NCBI RefSeq assembly: GCF_003012705.1
Contig: NZ_PXYL01000012.1
Span: forward strand, 1 to 64,000
Reading direction: 5' to 3'
DNA from: Pseudaminobacter soli (ex Li et al. 2025)
GTDB lineage: Bacteria; Pseudomonadota; Alphaproteobacteria; Rhizobiales; Rhizobiaceae
DNA: 64,000 nucleotides
Shown: positions 34,650 through 43,761 of the stretch, in pieces
Numbering within the stretch: the first letter of the stretch is position 1
How the letters are laid out: every line of letters begins with the position of its first letter
Made by a program: the position numbers and the translations under genes
Notes under the pieces: generated by a model
Databases searched by the model: none
What the model was told of the DNA's origin: nothing
The model's input: the letters and a program-made list of their open reading frames with translations, nothing else

Positions 34650-36803
34650 TCACGCATCCGCAAAAGTCAGGCGGCGGCTTTCGCGACGCCGCTGCATGAA
34701 ACCGATGAGCTTGCGGCGCATCTTTTCCAGAAACTGGTCCCACTTGCCGGGATTGTGCACCACGTCGGCGCGATAGAAGGAGGGGCACAGCACCGCCGCA
34801 TCAGCCACCTCGCCGCAATTGCCGCAGCCCACGCAGGTCTGATCGATATGCGCGACGGGATCGTCGCGCAGCGGATCGTCCAGCGACTTCACCGACAGCG
34901 ACGGGCAACCGGACAGCCTCATGCAGGCGTGATCGCCGGTGCAGATGTCCTCGTCTACGCCGAATTTCGGCTTCACCACCCGCTCGCCGCCTTTGATGGC
35001 ATTGGCGACCAGCGGCTTTTCGCGGCGCTGGCGGTTGAGCATGCATTCCGACGAGGCGACGATGACTTTTGGTCCGCTCTCCTCGGTCGTCAGCGCCTCG
35101 CGCAGCGTGTCGCGCATCTTGCCCACGTCATAGGTGCGCTCGAGGTGGCGCACCCATTTCACGCCCATGCCCTTCACCGCCTCGGTGATGGGATGTTTCG
35201 TGGACTTGGTCTTGTTGCTGGCGCGCGAGGACAGAATATCCTGCCCGCCGGTGGCTGCGGAGTAGTAATTGTCGACGATGACGATGACGCCGTCGTTCTT
35301 GTTGAACACCGCATTGCCGATCGAGGAGGTCAGGCCGTTGTGCCAGAAGCCGCCGTCGCCGACGAAGGACATCGAGCGGCGCTTTGCGTCCGGCGAGTTG
35401 AAGGCCGAGGCGGATGCCGGCCCGAGGCCATAGCCCATCGTCGTCGCGCCCAGTTCGAAGGGCGGCATGATCGAGAACAGATGGCAGCCGATGTCGGAGG
35501 CGATGTGGTGCTGCCCCAGTTCTTGCTCCACCAGCTTGGTCGCTGCAAAGATCGGGCGCTCCGGGCAACCGGTGCAGAAGCCTGGCGGACGGCCCGGCAC
35601 GATGGCCGCGAGGTTGGACACTTCGTTGCCGTCGTCCTGCTTGTTGGGCGCGCGGATCTGCACAGGCAGCATTTGCGGGGCGGTCTCGCGCAGGAAGGCC
35701 GTCAGGCCGTCCAGCATCACCTGGCCGGTATATTCGCCGGCAACCGGCAGATATTCCTTGCCGACGACGCGCGTGTCGCGGCCGGCCTTGTGCAGCATGT
35801 TGCCAAAAGCCTGCTCGATGTAGTTCGGCTGGCCTTCCTCCACCACGAGCACGGCATCCTTGCCCTCGCAGAAGCTCAAAAACTCGTCGTCGATCAGCGG
35901 GTAGACGGCGTTGAGCACATAGATCGGCACTTCCGTTTCGCCGTAGATGTCGGCGAGGCCGATGCGCTCCAGCGCGCGCATGACCGAATTGTACATGCCG
36001 CCCTGGCAGACGATGCCGACCCTGGCCATGTCGGGACCGAAGAACTCGTTGATCTTGCGCGAGCGGATGAAGTCGACCGCCGCCGGCCAGCGCTTGGCGA
36101 CCTTCTCCTTCTCATGGATGAAGGAGGCGGGCGGCAGAACGATGCGGGCGGTGTCGCGGCGCGGATTTTCGAGCGCGTCGGCCACGGTCATGGCCGGGCG
36201 CTTGTTGTCCTTGGCGGTGAAGCTGCCATGCACATGGCAGCAGCGAATCCGCACCTGCAGCATGACCGGCGTGTTCGAGGCCTCCGACAGTTCGAAGCCA
36301 TCCTCGACCGCCTTGACGATGCAAGGCAGGTTCGGGCGCGGGTCGAGCAGCCACACCTGGCTCTTCATGGCAAAGGCATGGCTGCGCTCCTGCATGATGG
36401 AGGAGCCTTCGCCATAGTCCTCGCCGACGATGATCAGCGCACCGCCGGTGACGCCGCCCGAAGCGAGATTCGCCAGCGCATCGGAAGCGACATTGGTGCC
36501 GACGGTGGACTTGAAGGTGGCCGCACCGCGGATCGGATAGTGCACAGAGGCCGCCAGCATGGCGGTGGCGGTGGCTTCCGAGGCGCTCGCCTCGAAATGC
36601 ACGCCGAGTTCGCCCAGAATGTCTTGCGCATCGGCCAGCACGTCCATCAGGTGGCTGATCGGCGCGCCCTGATAGCCGCCGACATAGCCGACGCCGCATT
36701 GCAGCAGCGCCTTGGTGATGGCCAGAATGCCTTCGCCGGAAAATTCTTCGCCGGCGCTTAGGCGCAGTTTTTCGACTTCCTTCACAAAGGACCGTTCAGC
36801 CAT
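34650..36803 (-). CDS. iorA: Indolepyruvate ferredoxin oxidoreductase, alpha subunit
   Basis: The 717-residue subunit has the pyrimidine-binding domain (GGYQGAPISHLMDVLADA, GVHFEASASEATATAM), the thiamine-diphosphate domain (GDGGFWHNGLTSSIGNAVFNKNDGVIVIVDN, the GDG...N motif) and a C-terminal Cys-rich part (CTGDHACMRLSGC and CVGCGNCGEVADAAVLC) for two iron-sulfur clusters. The Cys in the second half of the first ferredoxin motif are spaced irregularly, as in aerobic IorA. Its start has GGAGG six bases upstream. Used in breakdown of aromatic amino acids. Confidence 0.92.
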   Translation of the reverse strand: MAERSFVKEVEKLRLSAGEEFSGEGILAITKALLQCGVGYVGGYQGAPISHLMDVLADAQDILGELGVHFEASASEATATAMLAASVHYPIRGAATFKSTVGTNVASDALANLASGGVTGGALIIVGEDYGEGSSIMQERSHAFAMKSQVWLLDPRPNLPCIVKAVEDGFELSEASNTPVMLQVRIRCCHVHGSFTAKDNKRPAMTVADALENPRRDTARIVLPPASFIHEKEKVAKRWPAAVDFIRSRKINEFFGPDMARVGIVCQGGMYNSVMRALERIGLADIYGETEVPIYVLNAVYPLIDDEFLSFCEGKDAVLVVEEGQPNYIEQAFGNMLHKAGRDTRVVGKEYLPVAGEYTGQVMLDGLTAFLRETAPQMLPVQIRAPNKQDDGNEVSNLAAIVPGRPPGFCTGCPERPIFAATKLVEQELGQHHIASDIGCHLFSIMPPFELGATTMGYGLGPASASAFNSPDAKRRSMSFVGDGGFWHNGLTSSIGNAVFNKNDGVIVIVDNYYSAATGGQDILSSRASNKTKSTKHPITEAVKGMGVKWVRHLERTYDVGKMRDTLREALTTEESGPKVIVASSECMLNRQRREKPLVANAIKGGERVVKPKFGVDEDICTGDHACMRLSGCPSLSVKSLDDPLRDDPVAHIDQTCVGCGNCGEVADAAVLCPSFYRADVVHNPGKWDQFLEKMRRKLIGFMQRRRESRRLTFADA

Positions 36804-36860
36804 TGGAAGCCTCCTTCACATCGAATGCGGCGCCTGCGGCGTACGCATGGGTAATTCAAT

Positions 36861-37343
36861 TCAGATGTCGTGCTTGCGGATGTTGCGCAGCATCTTCTGC
36901 AGGGTGGCAACGAAGGCGGCATATTCGCCGTCGTCGATATCCGCGAACATCGCCTCGAACGCATCGTGCATGGCCGGCCAGGCGCGGTTGAACTCGGCCC
37001 TGCCCTCGTCGGTCAGGAAGATCTTGCGCACCCGGCTGTCGTCGTCGCAGGCCTCGCGCCGCACCAGCCCCTGCGCCTCCAGCGCGTCGAGCGTGCGGCT
37101 CATGGTCGACTGCTCGATGACGCTGTAGACCGACAGGTCATTGATGGTGACGCCGTCGGCCACCGACAGCACGGCAAGCGCCCGCACCTGCGGCACGGTC
37201 AGCCCCTGCTTGCGCAGGTCGTCGCGCAGCGTGGCGTTGTAGCGCCCCATGATGCGGTTCATCAGGTAGGGCGCGAACTGCTGCAGCCCTATCTCGCCCA
37301 AGGTCGAGATGCGCTGCCGCTTTTCCGAGCCGGTCTGGTCCAT
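36861..37343 (-). CDS. MarR-family transcriptional regulator
   Basis: A 160-residue winged-helix regulator. The DNA-binding part is LTVPQVRALAVLSVADGVTINDLSVYSVIEQSTMSRTLDALEAQGLVRRE, with the wing DDDSRVRKIFLTDEGRA. It lies 57 bases before iorA on the same strand and likely controls this aromatic-acid operon, probably by sensing an aryl compound. The ATG at 37343 has AGGGAG six bases upstream; a GTG one codon earlier is possible. Confidence 0.88.
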   Translation of the reverse strand: MDQTGSEKRQRISTLGEIGLQQFAPYLMNRIMGRYNATLRDDLRKQGLTVPQVRALAVLSVADGVTINDLSVYSVIEQSTMSRTLDALEAQGLVRREACDDDSRVRKIFLTDEGRAEFNRAWPAMHDAFEAMFADIDDGEYAAFVATLQKMLRNIRKHDI

Positions 37344-37429
37344 CACATTCTCCCTGCGGGCGCGTGGCTAGAGACCACCGCCCTGCCCGGACGGGAAAGG
37401 CGCGCTCGCGCGCGCCATGCCCTGTCAGG

Positions 37430-37453
37430 AAGGGTGCGGCCTGCCGCACCCTT
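37430..37453 (-). terminator. Hairpin between the cyclase-family gene and marR
   Basis: AAGGGTGCGG (37430-37439) and CCGCACCCTT (37444-37453) form a perfect 10-bp stem, 11 bases after the stop of the upstream gene on the minus strand. The tail CCTGACAGG is not T-rich. It may lower read-through into marR-iorAB, or just end the first gene. Confidence 0.5.
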
Positions 37454-37464
37454 TGCCCGACACA

Positions 37465-38256
37465 TTAGGCCGTCGGCACGAGCGCCAGCGCGCGGATCGG
37501 GCTGCCGGTGCCGCTCTTGATCTTGAGCGGGGCGGCAATGAGGATAGCACCCTTGGGCGGCAGGCGGTCGAGGTTGCACAGGCTGGCGAGGCCGTAGCGG
37601 TTGGCCTTGTGCATCAGATTGTGCGCCGGGAACGGCGGGTTCATGCCGCCGGCCTGGCCGGCGTCGGTGCCGATGGCTTCCGTGCCCCAGCCGATCGCGC
37701 CGGTCGAGATGATGTATTCGATCGCCTCGGCCGTCGGTCCAGGCGTGTGCGGGCCGGTCTCGTCGGCATTCAGGAAGTCGGCTTCCGAGCCATTGCGTTT
37801 GTACCAGTCGGTGCGCATCACCACCCACTCGCCGGCCTTGATGGCGCCGTGCTTGGCTTCCCAGGCCTTGATGTGGTCGACGGTGAGCAGGAAGTCGTGG
37901 TTCTCGGCCGCTTCCTTCGAGCAGTCGATGACATTGACCGGAGCGACGAAGTTCTTGACCGGAATGGTGTCGGTCGCGCCGTCGGCATAGTCCTTGCCGG
38001 TGATCCAGTGCTTGGGCGCATCGAAATGCGTGCCCGAGTGCTCGCCGACCTTCAGCCAGTTCCAGGCCCAGAACGGACCGTTCTTGTCATAGGCGGAGAT
38101 CTCGTGGATCTCGATCTTCGGCGTATCGACCGCCAGTTCCGGCGGCAGCTTCAGAAGCGGCGTATCGGGGCCGAGCACGCCAGCCAGGTCCACAACCTCG
38201 ACGCCCCCAGACAGGAGCAGTTCGGCCATCTGGCCGAGCACTTCGTTCGTCTTCAT
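37465..38256 (-). CDS. Cyclase-family (kynurenine formamidase-like) metal hydrolase
   Basis: A 263-residue member of the cyclase/KynB family. The metal-binding signature HxGTHxDxPxHW is present as GEHSGTHFDAPKHW, and the later GTEAIGTDAGQAGG and FPAHNLMHKANRYGLASLCNLDRLP blocks fit the family. Such enzymes open or deformylate amide or lactone rings, for example N-formylkynurenine. The location in front of marR-iorAB suggests work on an aromatic amino-acid breakdown product. GAGG lies seven bases before the ATG. Confidence 0.85.
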   Translation of the reverse strand: MKTNEVLGQMAELLLSGGVEVVDLAGVLGPDTPLLKLPPELAVDTPKIEIHEISAYDKNGPFWAWNWLKVGEHSGTHFDAPKHWITGKDYADGATDTIPVKNFVAPVNVIDCSKEAAENHDFLLTVDHIKAWEAKHGAIKAGEWVVMRTDWYKRNGSEADFLNADETGPHTPGPTAEAIEYIISTGAIGWGTEAIGTDAGQAGGMNPPFPAHNLMHKANRYGLASLCNLDRLPPKGAILIAAPLKIKSGTGSPIRALALVPTA

Positions 38257-38477
38257 GAAAGGTTTCCTCTACCCTTGTCCGCAAACGGCTCGTCGCGGCC
38301 TCCTCCGCGTATCATTAGGAGGAAATCTATGCATTTGCAATTATCTCTCATCAACAGGCGCGAACAGCCAGAAGCGCCTTTGCAGCCGCCATCCCTTTTG
38401 TGCACTGCAACAAGACGAGAGGCGCGACCAAAGCCATGGCCGCGCCCTGCCAATAAATATGCAGATGAATATAAAAG

Positions 38478-39236
38478 TTATGCGGCGCTCAGCAACCCGG
38501 CGACGATGGCTAGGTTGCGGCCGCGGTTCTTGGCCTCGTAGAGGCGGCGGTCGGCGGCGCGCATGAGCTCGGAAACCGTGGCGCCGAGCGCGCAGACCGT
38601 GCCGCCGATGCTGACGGTCAGCGGAACCTGCTGTTCGCCAGCCGGCTGGAAGCACACCTTTTCCACCTCGCCCCGAATGCGTTCCGCCACAACTGCAGCC
38701 TCCGCCTCGGTCGCGCCGATCAGGAAGGCGCCGAACTCCTCGCCGCCGATGCGGCCCAGAATGTCGCCGCTGCGCACGCCGCGCGAAATCGCGGCAGCTA
38801 TCTCGAGAAGCGCGTCGTCGCCGGTCAGGTGACCGAAATTGTCGTTGATCTTCTTGAAGTGGTCGGCATCGATGATGAGCAGCGCGCCCCGGTCGCTGCG
38901 CCGGCGCGAGCCGTCGAGCGCGGCGAAGAAGCTTTCCCGATTCAGCATGCCGGTCATGTCGTCACGCGAGGCCTTTTCGGCGAGCGCGCGGTGGGTGGCG
39001 GCAAGCTGGGCATGCGCACGCGCCAGCTCACGATGGGCCTGTTTCAGGCGATCGCTTTGCCAGAAGGTGTAGGCACTCGCCGGGAAGGCGGTGGCCAGCG
39101 GGCAGACGATGCACATCAACCAGGCGTTGCCGTCGACGGTGCCGCCCATCATCGGCACGACGGTCACCGCAACCAGCAGGGAGCCGGCGACAGCGAGGAT
39201 GGAAACGAGCAAGGCTCTCAGGAATATGCTTGTCAT
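38478..39236 (-). CDS. Membrane-bound diguanylate cyclase (GGDEF)
   Basis: A 252-residue protein with two N-terminal membrane helices (about 8-28 and 38-58), a short coiled-coil linker rich in RELARAHAQLAATHRAL, and one GGDEF domain. The active site is GGEEF; the inhibitory I-site RSGD lies five residues before it, at the classic distance, so product inhibition is expected. It makes cyclic di-GMP from two GTP. There is no separate sensor domain apart from the short membrane hairpin. AAGGGGG precedes the ATG. Confidence 0.9.
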   Translation of the reverse strand: MTSIFLRALLVSILAVAGSLLVAVTVVPMMGGTVDGNAWLMCIVCPLATAFPASAYTFWQSDRLKQAHRELARAHAQLAATHRALAEKASRDDMTGMLNRESFFAALDGSRRRSDRGALLIIDADHFKKINDNFGHLTGDDALLEIAAAISRGVRSGDILGRIGGEEFGAFLIGATEAEAAVVAERIRGEVEKVCFQPAGEQQVPLTVSIGGTVCALGATVSELMRAADRRLYEAKNRGRNLAIVAGLLSAA

Positions 39237-39389
39237 CGTTCCCCCTTTTTGGCCGCCTGAATGGCAGACAGTGCAGAACGTCCCCTTTCATGCATGGGTA
39301 AATATTGAGCGAACGCGGACCCGCAAAATGCGCGGATTTTTTTGCTTTGCTGTGGACACAAAAGCCCGGTTCCGTGCCATAAGGGCGGC

Positions 39390-40094
39390 ATGACTGAAAC
39401 TCCCGATCCCGCCCGCTTCGCCCGCATCACCGACTGGGTGTTCGACCTCGACAACACGCTCTATCCGCACCACACCAATCTGTTCTCGCAGATCGATGTG
39501 CGGATGACAGCCTATGTGTCGGATCTTCTGCAACTGTCGCGCGAGGATGCGCGCAAGCTGCAGAAGGAGCTCTACCACGAATACGGCACGACACTGGCCG
39601 GACTGATCGCGCGCCACAAGATCGATTCGGACGACTTCCTCAACAAGGTCCACGACATCGACTATTCCTGGCTGTCGCCGGACCCGGCGCTCGGCGAGGC
39701 GATCAAGGCGCTGCCGGGACGCAAATTCATCTTCACCAATGGCGATCGCGGCCATGCCGAACGCGCAGCGCGCCAGCTCGGCATCCTCGATCACTTTGAC
39801 GATATCTTCGACATCGTCGCCGCCGGGCTGGTGCCCAAGCCGGCGCAGGAGACCTATGACAAGTTCCTGGCGCTGCATCGTGTCGCTGGCCCGAACGCGG
39901 TGATGTTCGAGGATCTGGCTCGCAACCTGATCGTGCCCAAGACGCTCGGCATGCAGACCGTGCTGGTCGTGCCGCACAATTTCGAGCCGACCTTCTCGGA
40001 GATCTGGGAACGCGACCCGGCCTACGATTCGTCGGTCGACTTCGTCACCGACGACCTCGCCGCCTTCCTGCGCAACATAGCGCCTGCAGCATAG
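39390..40094 (+). CDS. HAD-family pyrimidine 5'-nucleotidase
   Basis: The 234-residue protein is a HAD phosphatase of the SDT1/pyrimidine 5'-nucleotidase type. Motif 1 is VFDLDNTLYPH (nucleophile Asp), motif 2 FTNGDRGHAERAARQLGI, motif 3 the Lys in VPKPAQETYDKF, motif 4 FEDLARNL. It would dephosphorylate UMP/CMP or similar. The frame is open to 39342, but ATG 39390 has AAGGG upstream. Convergent with the LOG-family gene across a large inverted repeat. Confidence 0.85.
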   Translation: MTETPDPARFARITDWVFDLDNTLYPHHTNLFSQIDVRMTAYVSDLLQLSREDARKLQKELYHEYGTTLAGLIARHKIDSDDFLNKVHDIDYSWLSPDPALGEAIKALPGRKFIFTNGDRGHAERAARQLGILDHFDDIFDIVAAGLVPKPAQETYDKFLALHRVAGPNAVMFEDLARNLIVPKTLGMQTVLVVPHNFEPTFSEIWERDPAYDSSVDFVTDDLAAFLRNIAPAA

Positions 40095-40100
40095 CTTATT

Positions 40101-40290
40101 GGTGCGTCCTTCGATGCTCGCTTCGCTCGCACCTCAGGATGAGGGAGGTTTGCGCAAAGCTCTCGAAGAGAAAGACCGAAGGCGCCGATGCTCACTACCA
40201 CGGGGCGCGAGGAGGCAGGGTTGGGAGGCTTGCGCAAACCTCCCTCATCCTGAGGTGCTCGCCCAAAGGGCGAGCCTCGAAGGACGCACC
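40101..40290. repeat. Large intergenic inverted repeat, rhizobial palindrome type
   Basis: Left arm 40101-40156 (GGTGCGTCCTTCGA ... CCTCAGGATGAGGGAGG) and right arm 40231-40290 (CCTCCCTCATCCTGAGG ... TCGAAGGACGCACC) are nearly perfect reverse complements, around a 75-base centre. Each arm holds a small hairpin of its own (GCTCGCTTCGCTCGC on the left, GCTCGCCCAAAGGGCGAGC on the right). The same motif family is scattered in intergenic DNA of many Rhizobiales genomes. Lying between convergent genes, it probably also stops transcription from both sides. Confidence 0.8.
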
Positions 40291-40301
40291 AAAATCCCAG
40301 C

Positions 40302-41162
40302 CTACAGCTTGTAGAAGCGGCTGATGATCTCCCAGGCTTCGTCGGCGGTGTCGACGAAGTCGATGATGTCCTGGTCGCCGGGGCTGATCGTGCCCTGCTC
40401 GGCCAGATAGTCGAGATCGATCGCGCGCTGCCAGAATTCCTTGCCGAACAGAATGACCGGCACCCGCTCCATGCGGCCGGTCTGGATCAGCGTCAGCGTC
40501 TCGAACAACTCGTCCATCGTGCCGAAACCGCCCGGGAACACCGCCACCGCCTTGGCGCGCATGACGAAATGCATCTTGCGCACGGCGAAATAGTGGAAGT
40601 TGAAGCACAGGTCAGGGGTTATGTAGGCGTTCGGCGCCTGTTCGTGCGGCAGCACGATGTTGAGGCCGATCGAGGGCGCGCCGACATCGGCCGCACCGCG
40701 GTTGCCCGCCTCCATGACGCCGGGGCCGCCGCCGGTGACGACGACGAATTCGCGATAGTAGGACGCGGCCGAATGTAGCGAGCAGAGCTGCGCGAACTTG
40801 CGCGCCTCCTCGTAATATTTGCTGTTCTTCTCGAGATTGCGCTTCTGCGTCTCGTCCTTTGCCGCCCAGGCCTCGCCGCCCGGCTCGGGAATGCGGGCGC
40901 CGCCGAACAGGATCACCGTCGAGCGGATGCCGCGCTCGTTCAGGATCATTTCGGGCTTGAGCAATTCGAGCTGCAGCCGCACCGCGCGCAATTCGCGCCG
41001 CGTCATGAAATCTTCGTCGTCCCAGGCCAGCCGAAAGGTCGAAGAGCGCGTCTGCGGCGTATCTGGAACGGCTTTGGCTCGCGCCAGGTCCTCACCCGAA
41101 TGCGGCAGCGGCGTCCAACCGGACTTTTCCATGGGATTCATGATTTGCTTGTCCAATTTCAT
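40302..41162 (-). CDS. LOG-family protein (TIGR00730-type Rossmann fold)
   Basis: A 286-residue protein with the two LOG signatures: VVTGGGPGVMEAGNRGA and FPGGFGTMDELFETLTLIQTG. Plant and some bacterial LOG proteins cut nucleoside 5'-monophosphates to base and ribose-5-phosphate (activating cytokinins); others are PpnN-type nucleosidases. The N-terminal 80 residues (WDDEDFMTRRELRAVRLQLELLKPEMIL) are an extension typical of the alphaproteobacterial long form. The ATG at 41162 has GGAAGGA upstream; later ATGs are possible. Confidence 0.85.
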   Translation of the reverse strand: MKLDKQIMNPMEKSGWTPLPHSGEDLARAKAVPDTPQTRSSTFRLAWDDEDFMTRRELRAVRLQLELLKPEMILNERGIRSTVILFGGARIPEPGGEAWAAKDETQKRNLEKNSKYYEEARKFAQLCSLHSAASYYREFVVVTGGGPGVMEAGNRGAADVGAPSIGLNIVLPHEQAPNAYITPDLCFNFHYFAVRKMHFVMRAKAVAVFPGGFGTMDELFETLTLIQTGRMERVPVILFGKEFWQRAIDLDYLAEQGTISPGDQDIIDFVDTADEAWEIISRFYKL

Positions 41163-41286
41163 CCTCAAAGCGTCCTTCCACGACGCAGTCGCGATTGACC
41201 CCTTCTATGCCCTGACATAGGGTCCCGGCGATCCTTAAAACAGTGCACGGCGCGTGCCTTAACAGCACATGTAACGGAGCTTTTTC

Positions 41287-42141
<855 letters not shown>

Positions 42142-42216
42142 TCTTTCGCAGAATCCAAAGCACCTTCCCGGGGGGCGCAGGCTGTGCGCCCCATATACGA
42201 GGGAGGGGTGACTGAC

Positions 42217-42570
42217 ATGGATTGGAAATATCTTCTCACCGGCTGGGACGGGCGCATCAACCGCGCCAAGTTCTGGGCCGGCATCGCTGCTCTGATCGTC
42301 ATTGCAATCGTTGCGAACCTGCTCGACGTCGTCCTTGGCCTGCATCTCGGCGACCATGACGTCGGCGTCATCGGCATCGTCGTTTCGCTGGTGTCCATCT
42401 ATTTCGCGCTTGCGCTCTACGCCAAGCGTTGGCATGACCGGGACAAGTCGGGCTGGTGGAGCCTGATCGGGCTTGTGCCCCTCATCGGCGCCGTGTGGAT
42501 CCTGGTGGAGCTAGGTATTCTCCAGGGGACCAGTGGCGCCAACCAATACGGACCGGATCCTCTTGCCTGA
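42217..42570 (+). CDS. DUF805 membrane protein
   Basis: A 117-residue DUF805 protein with three to four membrane helices. The family pattern is clear: GRINRAKFWAGI at the start, then LALYAKRWHDRDKSGWWSLIGLVPLIGAVWILVELGI and NQYGPDP at the end. Function is unknown. GGGAGGGG upstream of ATG 42217 fixes the start. The next gene overlaps its 3' end. Confidence 0.82.
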   Translation: MDWKYLLTGWDGRINRAKFWAGIAALIVIAIVANLLDVVLGLHLGDHDVGVIGIVVSLVSIYFALALYAKRWHDRDKSGWWSLIGLVPLIGAVWILVELGILQGTSGANQYGPDPLA

Positions 42571-42934
42571 AAAAGACGAACTCATCTGGCTGTTCTTCCG
42601 CTTCAACGGCCGGCTCGGCCGCGCGGCTTTCGTGCTGACTGCCATGTTCTGGGTGGTGGTGGTGTCGTTCCCCCTCTACCAGTTCATGCGGGTTTCGCCC
42701 GACAGCACGGCCGCGCAGGCCTGGTCGGCCGTGTTCGGCATGACCTTCATCGTCTTCCTTTGGGTGCATGTCGCCTCGGCGGTCAAGCGCCTGCACGACA
42801 TGGGCAAGCCCGGCATCATGGCGGTGGCGCTGTTCGTACCGGTGGTGTCGATCGTCGCCTTCATCGCGCTGTGCCTGTTCCCGGGCGACGCCGGACGCAA
42901 CCGCTACGGCCAATTCACCAATTCGGCGCGATAA
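42533..42934 (+). CDS. DUF805 membrane protein, second copy
   Basis: A 133-residue DUF805 protein (FFRFNGRLGRAAFVLTAMF ... VASAVKRLHDMGKPGIMAVALFVP ... NRYGQFT). It starts at GTG 42533, 38 bases inside the previous gene in another frame, with AGGGG upstream, so the pair is translationally linked. The two copies differ a lot, so this is an old duplication. Function unknown. Confidence 0.78.
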   Translation: MAPTNTDRILLPEKDELIWLFFRFNGRLGRAAFVLTAMFWVVVVSFPLYQFMRVSPDSTAAQAWSAVFGMTFIVFLWVHVASAVKRLHDMGKPGIMAVALFVPVVSIVAFIALCLFPGDAGRNRYGQFTNSAR

Positions 42935-42957
42935 CCCGCCGGCTCGTCGGTGGCGGC

Positions 42958-43677
42958 TCAGCCCTCACCGTCGAGCTTATCGATAAGCCCACCCAGTTCG
43001 CCCAGGTTTTCGATGCGGCGGAAGCGCGGCGCGCCGGTCGGCTCGTCGACATGTTCCAGCACCCAGGTCAGGTCGTGGGGAATGTAGACGCCCCAGCTGC
43101 CGGCCTCGATGGCCGGCACCACGTCGGATTTCAATGAATTGCCCACCATCATGCTGCGCCCCGGCCCGTCGCCGTAGCGGGTGAAGATGCGCTGGTAGGT
43201 TGCCGCCGTCTTGTCGCTGACGATCTCCACCGCGTCGAACAGCTCGCCCAGGCCCGATTGCGCCAGCTTGCGCTCCTGGTCGAACAGGTCGCCCTTGGTG
43301 ATCAGCACCAGCCGAAAATTGCCGGCCAGCAACTCCAGCGTCTCACGCACGTGCGGCAGCGTCTCAACCGGATGGCTCAGCATGTCACGGCCGGCATCGA
43401 GGATTTCGCGAATCACTTTCGGCGGCACCTTGCCGCCGCTGATCTCCAGCGCCGTCTCGATCATCGAAAGGGTGAACCCCTTGATGCCGAAGCCGTAGAG
43501 CGCAAGGTTGCGCCTTTCAGCCTCCAGAAGCCGCGCCTCGATGTCGTGGCCCTCGGCATGCTCGGCCAGAAGCAAGGCGAACTGCTTCTCCGTCCGCCGA
43601 AAGAACAGCTCGTTCTGCCACAGCGTGTCGTCGGCATCGAAACCGATGGTGGACAGAGAAGGACGAGCTGACGGCAT
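42958..43677 (-). CDS. HAD-family hydrolase
   Basis: The 239-residue HAD protein has motif 1 as GFDADDTLW, motif 2 as LITKGDLFDQERK, the motif 3 Lys in VSDKTAATYQRIF and motif 4 in MVGNSLKSDVVPAIEAG. The cap domain is helical (type C1). Substrate cannot be predicted. It lies 84 bases after the ketopantoate-reductase-like gene on the same strand. Confidence 0.85.
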   Translation of the reverse strand: MPSARPSLSTIGFDADDTLWQNELFFRRTEKQFALLLAEHAEGHDIEARLLEAERRNLALYGFGIKGFTLSMIETALEISGGKVPPKVIREILDAGRDMLSHPVETLPHVRETLELLAGNFRLVLITKGDLFDQERKLAQSGLGELFDAVEIVSDKTAATYQRIFTRYGDGPGRSMMVGNSLKSDVVPAIEAGSWGVYIPHDLTWVLEHVDEPTGAPRFRRIENLGELGGLIDKLDGEG

Positions 43678-43761
43678 GCTTCAAAAACTCCTGATTGTTG
43701 CGCGCTATGTTAGGGCGCAAGACATGAGCCGTCCAATGCATCGATCTGCGGATGGTGCCCT

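Noticed and set aside
34518-36761. 747-codon open frame on the plus strand, opposite iorA
   Set aside because: Antisense of iorA with its catalytic and cluster motifs; no ribosome site or family in the plus frame.
42172-42192. Hairpin after dapD as a terminator
   Set aside because: The 8-bp GC stem lies directly before the DUF805 ribosome site and has no T-run; it may be chance in GC-rich DNA, so it is only mentioned with dapD.
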